From the NCBI RefSeq assembly GCF_016714285.1, contig NZ_JADJNN010000001.1, positions 186,001-250,000 on the forward strand: 64,000 bases of DNA. Direction: 5' to 3'. Made by a program: the position numbers and the translations under genes. The notes beneath the pieces are model-generated. The model saw only the letters and a list, made by a program, of their open reading frames with translations. It did not search any database and had not been told where the DNA came from. The stretch's first letter is position 1. Each line of letters opens with the position of its first letter. This DNA comes from Nannocystis sp. (GTDB lineage Bacteria > Myxococcota_A > Polyangia > Nannocystales > Nannocystaceae). Of this stretch, positions 29,897 through 39,481 are shown piece after piece.

Positions 29897-31102
29897 CTAG
29901 CCGATGATCATGTCCTCGCGTCGGTGGGCCTGGCCGCTGGCGAAGCGACCGGGATCCCAGCGCGTGAGCATCGGGTGCTGGGTGCCGTCGGCGAGCCAGC
30001 GCGCGAGCAGGCGGCCGACGGCCGGGGCCATCATGAAGCCGTGGCCGGTGAAGCCGCAGACCTGCACGAAGCGCGGGTGGCCGGGGCTCGGGCCGACGAT
30101 CGCGTCGCCGTCGGGCGAGACGTCGTAGGGGCCGACCCACTGGCGCAGCACCTTCATGCTGGCGACGATCGGCATCAGTTGCACGAGCGTGCGGCTGATG
30201 TGACCGAGGAAGCGCAGGCTCGAGTGGAGGCTCAGCGAGGTGTCGCTGCCGTCGTCGGCGTCGGGCAGGGTGATGCCGGTGACGAGCTCGCCGCGGGTGC
30301 TCTGGGAGAAGTAGAGGCCGCTGCCGAGGTCGACGACCAGGGGATCGAGGAAGGGCTTGAGCGGCTCGGAGGAGAGGATCTCGTGGCGGTGCGGCTGGTT
30401 CGGCAGATGGATGCCGAGCTGGGCGTTGAGGCCGTGGCTCCACGCGCCGGTGGCGTTGACGACGCGGGCGGCGAGCAGGGACTCGCCGGTGGACAGCTGC
30501 AGGCGGTAGCGATCGCCGACGGGTTCGACGCGGGTCACCGCGGTGTGGGTGCGCAGGCGGGCGCCGTGGCGCACAGCCTGGGTCGCGTAGCCCCACACGA
30601 AGGGCCACGGGAACACGACGCCGTCCTCGGGGTTGAAGGAGGCGAGGCGGACATCGCTGACGTCGAGCTGCGGGACGATCGCCTGGGCCTCGGCGGGGGC
30701 GAGCAGGCGGGTCGGCGCGCCGACCTCGGCGTGGAGCTCGGCGTTGCGGACCAGGCGCTGCTCGCCGGCCTCGCTGCGGGCGAGGAACAGGTAGCCGCCC
30801 TGACGAAACCACAGGTTGATGCCGAGCTCCTGGGCGAGGCCCTTGCACTCGTCGATGCTCTCCATCATCAGGCGCACGTTGCCGGCGTCGCCCCACTGCA
30901 TGCGCAGGCCGCCGCCGTTGCGGCCGGAGGCGCCGCTGACGAGGTAGCCGCGCTCGATGACGGCGATCTTGAGGTCGCGGGCGAGGCGGGCGAGGTGGTA
31001 GGCGAGGGCCAGGCCCATGATGCCGGCGCCGACGATCGCGACGTCGACCTCGGGCGGCAGGGGCTGGGTGGCGCTGCCCATGGCGTGGAGCTCGGCGCTC
31101 AC
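29897..31102 (-). CDS. FAD-dependent oxidoreductase, DAO/sarcosine-oxidase beta type
   Basis: A 401-residue flavoprotein. N-terminal VDVAIVGAGIMGLALAYHLA is the FAD-binding loop, GASGRNGGGLRMQWG is typical of sarcosine oxidase/HcnC-like subunits, and VCGFTGHGFMMAPAVGRLLA closes the FAD site. GTG 31102 overlaps the stop of the ferredoxin-like gene by 4 bases; ATG 31081 is an alternative. With the BFD protein and the 2Fe-2S/FAD protein upstream it forms a set like HcnABC, opine oxidase or D-hydroxyproline dehydrogenase. The substrate, an amine or imino acid, is not determined. Confidence 0.9.
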   Translation of the reverse strand: MSAELHAMGSATQPLPPEVDVAIVGAGIMGLALAYHLARLARDLKIAVIERGYLVSGASGRNGGGLRMQWGDAGNVRLMMESIDECKGLAQELGINLWFRQGGYLFLARSEAGEQRLVRNAELHAEVGAPTRLLAPAEAQAIVPQLDVSDVRLASFNPEDGVVFPWPFVWGYATQAVRHGARLRTHTAVTRVEPVGDRYRLQLSTGESLLAARVVNATGAWSHGLNAQLGIHLPNQPHRHEILSSEPLKPFLDPLVVDLGSGLYFSQSTRGELVTGITLPDADDGSDTSLSLHSSLRFLGHISRTLVQLMPIVASMKVLRQWVGPYDVSPDGDAIVGPSPGHPRFVQVCGFTGHGFMMAPAVGRLLARWLADGTQHPMLTRWDPGRFASGQAHRREDMIIG

Positions 31103-31401
31103 CCGGGCTCCTTCGCGGGGGTCGTCGCGGGGCCCAGGCTCGCGGCGGCGAGGGTGGCGAAGGTGACGGGCTCGAGCGGGGGGCGGGCGGTGAAGGGCTG
31201 GGCGGTCGCGGGGTCCAGGGCGCCGCGATCGATGAGGATCCGGCACAGCAGGGCCACGCACTCCTTGCCCTGGCAGGGGCCGGTGCCGAGGCCGGTGTAG
31301 CGCTTGATCTCCTCGACGGTGGCGAGGCCGCGGGCGAGGCAGTGGTCGAGCTCGGCGAGGGTCACGTCCTCGCAGCGGCACACGAAGCGGCGCTCGCTCA
31401 T
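31099..31401 (-). CDS. BFD-like [2Fe-2S]-binding protein
   Basis: A 100-residue protein with CRCEDVTLAEL near the start and GTGPCQGKECVALL in the middle, the four-cysteine pattern of bacterioferritin-associated-ferredoxin domains. In multi-subunit amine dehydrogenases this domain links the two flavin subunits. Both neighbours are such subunits, and the downstream one overlaps it by 4 bases. The last 35 residues (Pro/Ala-rich) lie beyond the domain. Confidence 0.9.
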   Translation of the reverse strand: MSERRFVCRCEDVTLAELDHCLARGLATVEEIKRYTGLGTGPCQGKECVALLCRILIDRGALDPATAQPFTARPPLEPVTFATLAAASLGPATTPAKEPG

Positions 31402-31402
31402 G

Positions 31403-31505
31403 GCTGGCCTCCGGGACAGGCTGGCCTTTGGGACAGGCTGGCCTCTTGGACAGGCTGGCCTTTGGGACAGGCTGGCCTTTGGGGCAGGTCAGTCATGGCT
31501 GGCCT
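31403..31505. repeat. Six short tandem copies at a gene junction
   Basis: About six units of GGCTGGCCTTTGGGACAG (16-17 bases, slightly varied) lie between the start of the BFD gene (ATG 31401) and the end of the upstream oxidoreductase (stop 31489). The last unit is inside its final codons. The two end copies both contain TCATGGCTGGCC, consistent with an original ATGA stop/start overlap that was amplified. Each unit carries half of the dispersed CTGTCC/GGACAG element. Confidence 0.85.
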
Positions 31506-32833
31506 TTGGGACAGCTCGTGCGAGCTGGCGCAGGAGGGCGGCGGCGACGGCCTCGCCGGCGTCGTGCTGGTTCAGGGCGCCGGTGGCCCACAGGGTCCAG
31601 GGTGGGTTCGCGGGCGGGTCGTCGGCGAGCGGGTGCTCCGCGGCGCGCAGCTGGACGCGGCCGTCCGGGTCGCAGATCGGGGCGAAGCCGCTGCCGGTCC
31701 AGCGCAGGGCGGCGCCGGCCTGGGCGGCGAGCTCGCAGGCGGGGGCGGGCTCGGGGGCGAGGGCGACGAGGCGGGCGGGGAGGCGGGCGGTGGCGGTCTC
31801 GACGGCCTTGACGCGGCGGCGGCCGACGATGCGGCGGACCTCGTCGGGGCCGACGAGGGCCGCGCCGAGGGCGTCGGCGTGGGCCCGGGCGGCCGCTCCG
31901 GCGCCGATCACGACGACGGGGCCGGCCAGAGCGCGACCTGTCCTTGCGAGCAGGTGACGCAGGCCGCGGGCCGAGACGACGCCGGGGATGTCGTTGCCGG
32001 TGACGGGGATCGTGGGCAGGTGGCCGCCGAGGGCGAGGATGACGTGGCGCGGGCGGATGATGTGGAGGGTGGGGGCGGCGCCTGGCCCGTTGGGATGCCT
32101 GGTTGGGATGCTGGTTGGGACCTTCGTCGGCGATGGCGGCGGCGGCGGCCCACAGGCCCTCGTGGGGGTAGGCCGCGAACACGCCGAGGCCGGGGCGGAG
32201 GGCGGCGGGCAGCGGGGCGGGGTCCCAGGCGAGCAGGTCGGCGCGGTCGCGGCGGTCGAGGAGGAGCACGTCGAGGCCGGCGGCGAGCAGGCGGGCGGCG
32301 GCGACGCGGCCGCTGCGACCTGCCCCGACGACCAGGACCTCCGGGACATGTTCCTCGCGCCAGGCGGGGCCGGCGGGGGCGTGGTCGGGGAGGATGCCGA
32401 AGCCGGTGAGGTTGCGAGCGACGCCCTGCATGACGCTGTTGGCGAGGCGGGGGCGGACGACGAGGTGGTGGTGGTCGATGCCGCCGGGGAACACGGCGTC
32501 GATCAGGGCGGTCGGGTCGAGGTCGCCGTAGCTGTTCTGGGAGCTGACCTGCATGCCGTCGCGGACGGGGGTGAGGCAGGCGCGGACGTTGGGCTCGCCG
32601 TCGACGCGGACCAGGCAGGTGCCGCAGTCGCCGAGCAGGCAGTAGGCGCCGCGCGGGCGGCGATACTTGGCGCTGCGCGAGGTCATGAGCTCGCCGGCGG
32701 CGATGAGCGCGGAGGCGACGGTGTCGCGGGGGTCGGCTGGGACCGGCGCGCCGTCGAAGTGGAGCGTGAGCGCGGGGGCCTGGCCTGGGCCGTCGCGCAG
32801 CGGAGTGGCCCGACGCACGTCGATCCGATACAC
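31489..32833 (-). pseudogene. 2Fe-2S/FAD oxidoreductase alpha subunit, frameshifted
   Basis: About 447 residues in two frames. GTG 32833 starts a ferredoxin-like domain with SRSAKYRRPRGAYCLLGDC and NVRACLTPVRDGMQV, as in HcnA and the N-terminus of sarcosine oxidase alpha. The FAD loop VLVVGAGRSGRVAAARLLAA follows. The second frame continues with HVILALGGHLPTIPVTG and the second dinucleotide motif PVVVIGAGAAARAHADAL. The shift lies near 32090-32120, inside short CATCCCAACC repeats. The downstream BFD and DAO-type genes suggest one heteromeric amine/imino-acid dehydrogenase. If the shift is real, the complex is dead. Confidence 0.82.
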
Positions 32834-33007
32834 CGGGCGGCGAATTGCGACAATGGTCGCGGGCGGCGGGGGACCGTGTTCGGCCTCACCCGGTCATTCA
32901 CCTGGTGAGATGGTGATGGTCGGCGGCCTGCGGCCGCAGAACCTGCCTCCCGGTCGTTCTCCTGGTGCGGGTCGCCTGGGGTTCGCTGTCACGTGGGCGC
33001 GCCGCGG

Positions 33008-33757
33008 CTACGCCGGCGTGGGACCAGGGCGGGCGCCGAAGATCGCGGTGCCGATGCGGATCATGGTGGCGCCCTCGGCGATGGCGACCGGGAAGTCGCC
33101 GCTCATGCCCATGGACAGTTCGCGCAGATCGACGTGCGGGCGGCCGCCGGCGCCGCGGGCCGCGAGCTCGCGCAGGGCGGCGAAGTGGGGGCGGGCGCGC
33201 TCGGGGTCGTCGTCGGCGGGAGGAATGAGCATGAGGCCGACGCAGCGGAGGACCCCGGCCTCGCGGGAAATTGCGTCGAGCAGGGCGGGCAGGGCGTCGG
33301 GGGCGACGCCGGCCTTCTGGGCCTCGCCGGCGAGGTTGACCTCGACGAGGATCTCCTGCGTGCAGGCGAGGGCGCGGGCGCGGGCGGCGAGGGCGGTGAC
33401 CAGCGAGCTGCGATCGACGGTGTGGATGAGGGCGCGGCCGACGACGAGGCGGGCCTTGTTGGACTGCAGGCCGCCGATGAAGTGCCAGCGCGGGGTGAAG
33501 GTGGCGAGGCCAGCGGGGCCAGCGGGGTCAACGGGGTCAGCGGGGCCGATGAGGCTGGGATCGCCGTGCTTGGCGGCGAACTCCTGGGCGTAGTTCTCAC
33601 CGAGGTCGCGCAGGCCGGCGGCCAGGGCGGCCGCGAGGGCGGAGACGGGCTGCTTCTTGCCGACGCCGATGAGCGTGACGGCGGGGCCGGGGCCGCGGCG
33701 ATCGATCGCCGCGGCGATCTGGTCGCGCACGCGGGCGAGGTTGTCGGCGATCGTCAC
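33008..33757 (-). CDS. YggS/PLPBP family pyridoxal-phosphate homeostasis protein
   Basis: Cytoplasmic PLP-binding protein that buffers vitamin B6 pools. The 249 residues include the PLP lysine K34 in LIGVGKKQP, LRDLGENYAQEF, WHFIGGLQSNKARLVV and the C-terminal LSMGMSGDFPVAIAEGATM. A Pro/Ala/Asp insert (about residues 70-85) enlarges the loop before the substrate strand. GTG 33757 is the only reasonable start. maf lies just upstream on the same strand, with a 19-base gap. Confidence 0.93.
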   Translation of the reverse strand: MTIADNLARVRDQIAAAIDRRGPGPAVTLIGVGKKQPVSALAAALAAGLRDLGENYAQEFAAKHGDPSLIGPADPVDPAGPAGLATFTPRWHFIGGLQSNKARLVVGRALIHTVDRSSLVTALAARARALACTQEILVEVNLAGEAQKAGVAPDALPALLDAISREAGVLRCVGLMLIPPADDDPERARPHFAALRELAARGAGGRPHVDLRELSMGMSGDFPVAIAEGATMIRIGTAIFGARPGPTPA

Positions 33758-33776
33758 GCGGCGCAGGATACACCGC

Positions 33777-34355
33777 TCAGGCGACGGCGAGCTCGCGCAG
33801 GGCGATCAGCACCTCGGCGAGGGGGAGGCCGACGACGGCGGTGTAGGAGCCGGTGATGCCGGTGACGAGGCCGGCGGCGCGGCCCTGGATGCCGTAGCCG
33901 CCGGCCTTGTCGCGCCACTCTCCGCTGTCGAGGTAGGCGCCGAGCTCGTCGTCGGCCAGCGATCGCATGCGCACCTCGGTGGTGACCTGGCGCGAGAGCC
34001 AGGTGACCTCCGGGCCGCGGGTGTCGGCGAGGACGAAGGCGGTGGTGACGAAGTGGCGGGGGGCGGAGCTGAGGGCGCGCAGGAGGGTCGAGGCGGCCTG
34101 GCGATCGGCGGGCTTGCCGAGCGGCGGGCCGGCGAGGTCGAGGAAGACGGTGGTGTCGGCGGCGAGGATGACGGCGCCGGGGTGCTGCGGGACGGCGAGG
34201 GCGGCCTTGCTGCGGGCGACGCGGGCGGCGTAGGCGGGCGGGGCCTCGCCCGGGAGCTCGCGCTCGTCGGCGTCGACGGGGGCGACGGTGAAGGCGATGC
34301 CGGCGCTGCGCAGGAGGTCGGCGCGGCGCGGCGAGGCAGAGGCGAGGACCAGCAC
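33777..34355 (-). CDS. maf: Maf family nucleoside triphosphate pyrophosphatase
   Basis: Hydrolyses non-canonical or modified nucleoside triphosphates. The 192 residues begin VLVLASASPRRADLLR from GTG 34355; motifs are VDADERE, AADTTVFLD, GKPADRQAA, GGYGIQGRAA and TGSYTAVVGLPL. Length matches the family. The frame is open far upstream, but only because of GC-rich sequence. It is followed closely by the YggS gene, and YggS-region genes are frequent Maf neighbours. Confidence 0.92.
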   Translation of the reverse strand: MLVLASASPRRADLLRSAGIAFTVAPVDADERELPGEAPPAYAARVARSKAALAVPQHPGAVILAADTTVFLDLAGPPLGKPADRQAASTLLRALSSAPRHFVTTAFVLADTRGPEVTWLSRQVTTEVRMRSLADDELGAYLDSGEWRDKAGGYGIQGRAAGLVTGITGSYTAVVGLPLAEVLIALRELAVA

Positions 34356-34483
34356 GCGGCGGGTTCTAACAGGGCGGGCGCGGGGCGGGTAGCAGGTGGC
34401 GTCGAGGATCGCGAAGGGGTGGTGCAGGGCCAGGACCGCGAAGGGGTGGTGAGGCCCTGGACCGCGACGGTGGCCCGGCGGCG

Positions 34484-34521
<38 letters not shown>

Positions 34522-34595
34522 CGGGGGCGCGGGACCGCGAAGGGGGCGGTGGATCGGGTGATCGGGGGTCGGTCTTGCTGGTAGAGTCGGCGCCC

Positions 34596-35489
34596 ATGCT
34601 TCGGCGTATGTTCTGTCCCCAGAGTCTGGTGGTCCTCGTGGTCGGGTCGCTGGCGCTGCTGCAGGCGGCGCGCGAGCCGGAGCTGCCGGTGGTCGTCGAT
34701 GTCTGCGGGGAGGCGCCGCGGGCGGCGAGCGATCCGCGGCTGGCGGGGCTGTGGCAGCGCTTCGAGACGCTGCACGAGGGCGACCCGATGCGCTTCTACT
34801 TCTTCCATCCCGATGGCTTCGGCATCTATCGCTACGGGAAGGTCGGGCTGACCAACACGCACAGCTTCGACTTCGAGGGGTCGCAGGGGGCGCTGGGGCT
34901 GCGCTTTCGCAAGTCGGGGGCGGAGCACACGGTGGCGTATCGCTTCGAGACGGACGGCGAGCGCGAGTGGCTGGTGCTGCGCGGGGACCCGCGCGAGGCG
35001 ACGGCGGAGGTGCGCTACTTCCGGGCCGGGAACGCGAGGGCGCACTGCTTCGAGGGGGCCTTGCTGCCGGCGGATCTGCGGGGGAGCGGGGCAGCCATGC
35101 GTACCCCGGCGGGGCCGGGGCCGCAGACGGGGGCGCTGGGCGGGCGCCTGTGGGGCGACGAGCAGCGCTTCGCGACCGGGGGGAGCGGCTTCTCGATCTA
35201 TCAGTTGCAGGTGCAGGCGCTCGACGGACGTGGGGTCGGCTGGCACCACCGCGGCGACTACGACGAATGGACCACGGAGTCGCTGGTGTTTCGCCAGCAG
35301 GGTGAGCGGCTGGGGCTGCAATTTCCGCTGCGGCACGAGTCGCAGGCGACGACGATCTCGCTGGAAGCCGGGGCCGATCAAGTGCGCGTGCTGACGCTGG
35401 CGGAGGATCCCCGCGACTTCTGGCGACCCCACGCGTATCGCGACCTGGGGCCGGGTTTCACGGATTGTGCCGAGGGCCAGTGGCGATAG
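34596..35489 (+). CDS. Predicted secreted protein of unknown function
   Basis: ATG 34596 gives 297 residues with a signal-peptide-like start (LVVLVVGSLALLQAA). The mature part is rich in beta strands and aromatic residues (FYFFHPDGFGIYRYGKVG, WHHRGDYDEWTTESLVF) and contains three cysteines. I do not recognise the family; calycin- or lipocalin-like folds are a possibility only. The frame is open upstream through the G-run but is not coding-like there. The G-run lies in its presumed promoter region. Confidence 0.7.
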   Translation: MLRRMFCPQSLVVLVVGSLALLQAAREPELPVVVDVCGEAPRAASDPRLAGLWQRFETLHEGDPMRFYFFHPDGFGIYRYGKVGLTNTHSFDFEGSQGALGLRFRKSGAEHTVAYRFETDGEREWLVLRGDPREATAEVRYFRAGNARAHCFEGALLPADLRGSGAAMRTPAGPGPQTGALGGRLWGDEQRFATGGSGFSIYQLQVQALDGRGVGWHHRGDYDEWTTESLVFRQQGERLGLQFPLRHESQATTISLEAGADQVRVLTLAEDPRDFWRPHAYRDLGPGFTDCAEGQWR

Positions 35490-35526
35490 GGCGGGTGCTG
35501 GGCGGGCGCGCCGACGCCGGGGCGTG

Positions 35527-36552
35527 ATGCGGATCGGCTACTGGTTCCCGGTGTTCGGGGGGTGGCTGCGCAACGTGGCCGACGAGGGGATGGACACCAG
35601 CTGGGCCGAGGCGCGGCGGCTGGCGCGGCGCAGCGAGGAGCTGGGCTTCGACCTGACCTTGATCGCGGAGCTGTTCCTCAACGACATCAAGGGGGTCCTG
35701 GCGCCGTCGCTGGACGCGTGGACGCTGGCGGCAGCGGTGGCGGCGGTGACGGAGCGGATCGAGCTGATGGTCGCGGTGCGGCCGAGCTTCCACAACCCGG
35801 CGATCTTCGCCAAGCAGGCGGCCTGCCTCGACCAGATCAGCGGCGGGCGGCTGGCGCTGAACGTGGTGTCGTCGTGGTGGGCCGACGAGGCGCGGCGCTT
35901 CGGGGTCCGCTTCGACGCGCACGACGACCGCTACGCGCGGACGGCCGAGTGGCTGGCGGTGCTGGACGGGGCGTGGGGCGGCGGGTGCTTCTCGTTCGCG
36001 GGGGAGCACTACCAGGTCGAGGAGCTGATCGTGTCGCCGCGGCCGCTGCGATCGCCGCGGCCGACGCTGTACGCGGGCGGTGAGTCGGAGGCGGCGAAGG
36101 CGTTGATCGCCCGCACCTGCGACGCGTACGTGATGCACGGCGATCCGCCGGCGCGGGTGGCCGCGAAGATCGCGGACATGCGGCGGCGGCGGGCGGCGCT
36201 GGGGCTGGCGGCGCTGCAGTACGGGCTGGCGGCGTACGTGATCGTGCGCGACAGCGAGGCGGCGGCGCAGGCGGAGCTGCGGCGCGTCACGGACGTGAGC
36301 CCGGGCTCGCCGGGCTACCAGAACTATCACGAGTGGATCGCGCATTCGCAGCTCGAGCAGCAGGTGAGCCTGGCCGACTATTCGGTGAGCAACCGCGGGC
36401 TGCGGCCCGGGCTGTGTGGGACGCCGGCGCAGGTGGCCGAGCGTATCCGCGGGCTCGCGGCGGTGGGGGTCGATCTGCTGCTGCTGCAGTGCAGCCCGCA
36501 GTTGGAGGAGATGGAGCGCTTCGCGGCGCAGGTGCTGCCGCTGCTGCGTTGA
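35527..36552 (+). CDS. LLM-class flavin-dependent oxidoreductase
   Basis: Luciferase-like monooxygenase of the alkanesulfonate/dimethylsulfone type, using FMNH2 supplied by a reductase. The 341 residues from ATG 35527 start MRIGYWFPVFGGWLR and include RIELMVAVRPSFHNPAIFAK, DQISGGRLALNVVSSWW, the typical SPRPTLYAGGESEAAKALIA and a C-terminal barrel helix GTPAQVAERIRGLA. Substrate is not assignable; no ssu or reductase genes are nearby. Confidence 0.9.
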   Translation: MRIGYWFPVFGGWLRNVADEGMDTSWAEARRLARRSEELGFDLTLIAELFLNDIKGVLAPSLDAWTLAAAVAAVTERIELMVAVRPSFHNPAIFAKQAACLDQISGGRLALNVVSSWWADEARRFGVRFDAHDDRYARTAEWLAVLDGAWGGGCFSFAGEHYQVEELIVSPRPLRSPRPTLYAGGESEAAKALIARTCDAYVMHGDPPARVAAKIADMRRRRAALGLAALQYGLAAYVIVRDSEAAAQAELRRVTDVSPGSPGYQNYHEWIAHSQLEQQVSLADYSVSNRGLRPGLCGTPAQVAERIRGLAAVGVDLLLLQCSPQLEEMERFAAQVLPLLR

Positions 36553-36648
36553 TGCTGCGACGATCGCGGGTGCGCCACCCTCAATGGGGTCCACGCGATC
36601 AAGAAGCTGCGGCTGCAACGATCGCGGGGCGGTGGTCGAACCGGGGCC

Positions 36649-38319
36649 ATGCGCCTGCTTCGCCTGGTTTTTGTGCTCCTGTGTTCCTGCGGAGAGATCG
36701 AGCTGCACGCTGATCTCGAGGGGCCGCGGGTGTTCGCCAGCTCGCTGCTGCGGCCGCGCAACGTCGAGGTCGCGACCTTCCCGGAGATCACGGTCGACTT
36801 CAGCGAGGCGATCGATCCGGCGAGCGTGCGGGTCGCGCTGGTGGCGTGGGAGGAGGTCGGGCGCTGCGAGTACACGCCGGTGTGCGCGGCGGAGGGGTCG
36901 GGCTGCGAACGCGGTCGCTGCATGCGGGACCCGCTGAGCGCGAGCGCCGTGGCGGGGCTGATGCGCGGGCCGATCGCGGGCGGGGTCCCGGTGGCTGTCG
37001 AGGTCGCGGAGCGGAGCCCGGCGGGGCCGGGGGCGCGGGTGACGGTGCGGCCGCAGCGGGCCCTGCAGGCGCGCGTGCGGCACAGCCTCCTGGTGTTCGC
37101 GCGCGACACCAGCGGGGCGCCGCTGGTCGACGAGGCGGGCGCGGTGGCGGTGTGGCGGCGGGATCTGGTGACGGCGGACGAGGGCTCGGGCGGGCCCGAG
37201 GCGCGCCTGGCGGTGCCGCCGTCGGGGGCGGTGGAGGTGCCGCCGAACCTCGCGCGGGTGGCCACCTCGTTCGCGTCGCCGGTGGCGATCGATCGGGGGG
37301 CGACGCTCGAGCTCGCGGCGGAGGACGGGTCGACGGTGACGCTGATCGATCCGGAGCCGTGCCCGGGCTGGGTCCCCGGGCTGTGCCTGCGCTGGCGGCC
37401 GGACGCTCCTGTCCGTTCAGACATGGCCTATCGGCCAGGTGGTGGGAGCCTGCGCGACCTGCTCGGGCGCCCGGCGGTGGCGCCCGCGGAGCCCGACTAC
37501 TTCATCACGGCGGCGGGGCCGGACGTGGCGGCGCCGGAGCTCGCGGGGGCGAGCGTGGCGAGCCTGGGGCCCTGCGTGTACGCGCGGCTGGTCGCCGAGG
37601 AGCCGCTGCAGCTGCGCCTGACGATCGGGGCGGCGCAGGACGAGGCGGTGGCGGGGCCGGGACCGGTGACGCTGGGGCTGCGGTTGGCGGCGATCGGGGC
37701 GGCGCCGGGGACGGTGGCGACGGCGACGCTGCGGGCCGAAGACCTGGCTGGCAACGCGCGCGAGCTGGCGATTGAGGCTGTCCTCGGGGACAGCCTGGCC
37801 CCGCTCGCGCCGCCGCTCGGGCTGGCGGAGATCCTGGCCAACCCGCGCGGGCCGGAGCCGGCGCAGGAGTTCGTCGAGCTGGTCGACCTGCGCGACGAGG
37901 GGCCGGCGCAGCTGTGGGAGGGCCTGGTCCTGGCCGACCGCGGCGCGCAGGCGATCACGGGCGAGGAGGGCGACGCGCTGCCGGGCTTCATGACGCGGCC
38001 GGGCGAGCGGGTGATGGTGGTCGCGACGGGCTACGATCCGGACGAGGGCAGCGACGTGGCGCCGGCGCCGGGGACGACGCTGGTGCGCGTCGACGGGTCG
38101 CTCGCGGCGGGCGGCCTCAAGAACGCGGGCGAGCCGGTCAGCCTGTACTTTCGGACAGGTGATGCGGCGCCGGTGATCGTGGCCAGCTACGCCGACTACA
38201 TCGCCACCGGCGCCGCGGCGCACGCGGGTCGCAGCGTGGTCGCGGATCCGCAGGCCTGCGATCTGGCGCGCGCGTGGCGTTCGCAGCCGTCGGGGAGCGC
38301 CTCGCCGGGCGCGCCGTGA
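36649..38319 (+). CDS. Lipoprotein with Ig-like domain and lamin-tail domain
   Basis: A 556-residue surface protein. The start is short and hydrophobic with a lipobox-like LLCSCG. An SbsA-type Ig-like region is suggested by FPEITVDFSEAIDPASVRV and a repeat of it near residue 185. From about residue 400 there is a lamin-tail domain (LAEILANPRGPEPAQEFVEL, then WEGLVLADRGAQ). Such proteins bind surfaces or DNA outside the cell, and many myxobacterial paralogues exist. An in-frame CTGTCC-N4-GGACAG palindrome at 37778 codes VLGDS. Function is unknown. Confidence 0.8.
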   Translation: MRLLRLVFVLLCSCGEIELHADLEGPRVFASSLLRPRNVEVATFPEITVDFSEAIDPASVRVALVAWEEVGRCEYTPVCAAEGSGCERGRCMRDPLSASAVAGLMRGPIAGGVPVAVEVAERSPAGPGARVTVRPQRALQARVRHSLLVFARDTSGAPLVDEAGAVAVWRRDLVTADEGSGGPEARLAVPPSGAVEVPPNLARVATSFASPVAIDRGATLELAAEDGSTVTLIDPEPCPGWVPGLCLRWRPDAPVRSDMAYRPGGGSLRDLLGRPAVAPAEPDYFITAAGPDVAAPELAGASVASLGPCVYARLVAEEPLQLRLTIGAAQDEAVAGPGPVTLGLRLAAIGAAPGTVATATLRAEDLAGNARELAIEAVLGDSLAPLAPPLGLAEILANPRGPEPAQEFVELVDLRDEGPAQLWEGLVLADRGAQAITGEEGDALPGFMTRPGERVMVVATGYDPDEGSDVAPAPGTTLVRVDGSLAAGGLKNAGEPVSLYFRTGDAAPVIVASYADYIATGAAAHAGRSVVADPQACDLARAWRSQPSGSASPGAP

Positions 38320-38394
38320 TCGCGCGGTCGCGCCAGGTGGATCCGCGGGTGGATTGATCGTGGAGATGGTGGAGTGACTCGAGGCGTACGACGC

Positions 38395-39339
38395 CTACCT
38401 GGCGACGGCGCCGTGATCGCGGGTGAGGGCGCGCAGTCGGGTCGCGAGCTCGGTGACGGTGACGGCGTCGGGGTCGAGCGTGGCGTCCCCGGTGGTGAGG
38501 TTGAGGCGGATCTCGGTGGTGCAGGGCTGTGCGATCGCGGCGGCGAAGCGCATGAGGGCGGCGTGATCGACGTCGCGGGTCGGCGCGAGCGAGACGCCGA
38601 GCGGGCCGTCGTTGAAGCTGCAAAGATCGGCGGCGATGCGGGCCAGCGCGTGCGGATCGAGCAGGCCGGCGCGCTCCGGGGCGCGCAGGGGCACTCGCTC
38701 CGGTAGCAGCGATGGAAGGTCGGGCTGGCCAGGCGCGGGCTCCTCGTGGTCGAGGCCGAAGGGCGCGCGCTCGGCGGGCCGCGGGCGGGCGCTGGCGACG
38801 ACGCCACCCACGCCCCAGACGACCAGGAGGTCGGCGGCGAGGCGGCCGAAAGGGGGCTTTGCGTCGGGGTGATCGCTGAACATGGGCGGGAGCTCAATGG
38901 CAAGCGCCGCGGGCTGCTCGGGAGGGCCGCCGACCAGGCGCAGGGGCGTCCGCGAGGCTCGCCCGGCGGTGTACAGGATCGGGGCGAGGCGCAGCATCGT
39001 GACGCGGCGATCGATGTAGAGGTCGAGCGAGGTGGTGGTTGTGTCGGCGGCGAGGAGGTCGTAGAGGTCGCCGATCATCGCGGCCTGGATCTCGGCGTCG
39101 TCGAGTCGGTGCAGGCGGGCGTCGCTGCCGACGAAGGCGAGGATCTCGGGGCCGAGCCACAGCGCGGGGCCGTGGGGCACGACCTGACCAGCCGGGGCGG
39201 GGAGCTCGATCGCGAGGGTGCGCGCGAGCGCGGCGGGGCTGGTTGGATCGACGGAGGGGATCGCGGGCGCGGGCTCGTGCGCGGTGCAGGCGAGCAGCAG
39301 GGTGCCGGCGAGCGCGAGGGCGTGGGGTAGGGATGGCAC
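38395..39339 (-). CDS. Predicted lipoprotein, unknown function
   Basis: GTG 39339 gives 314 residues with a signal and lipobox (LALAGTLLLAC). The mature sequence contains a conserved-looking strand pair with SLDLYIDRRVTMLRL and a C-terminal stretch ending RALTRDHGAVAR. Its pattern (short strands around LRLAPILYTAG, then FNDGPLGVSLAPTRDVDH) recalls the ExbD/biopolymer-transport-like proteins of myxobacteria, but this is weak. It is divergent from recD2. Confidence 0.65.
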   Translation of the reverse strand: MPSLPHALALAGTLLLACTAHEPAPAIPSVDPTSPAALARTLAIELPAPAGQVVPHGPALWLGPEILAFVGSDARLHRLDDAEIQAAMIGDLYDLLAADTTTTSLDLYIDRRVTMLRLAPILYTAGRASRTPLRLVGGPPEQPAALAIELPPMFSDHPDAKPPFGRLAADLLVVWGVGGVVASARPRPAERAPFGLDHEEPAPGQPDLPSLLPERVPLRAPERAGLLDPHALARIAADLCSFNDGPLGVSLAPTRDVDHAALMRFAAAIAQPCTTEIRLNLTTGDATLDPDAVTVTELATRLRALTRDHGAVAR

Positions 39340-39481
39340 GTGTTGTGGACCGCGGGCGTTCGTCGAGGTTCCCGTTCGCAATGCTCAGGCGCAAGGGCCA
39401 GAGCGCCGAAACCAAGTTGTGGGGGCGCGCGGGCGCTGGGCTTGAGCGCTGCGGGGTTATCGGCGATGCTGCGCGGCCGGC

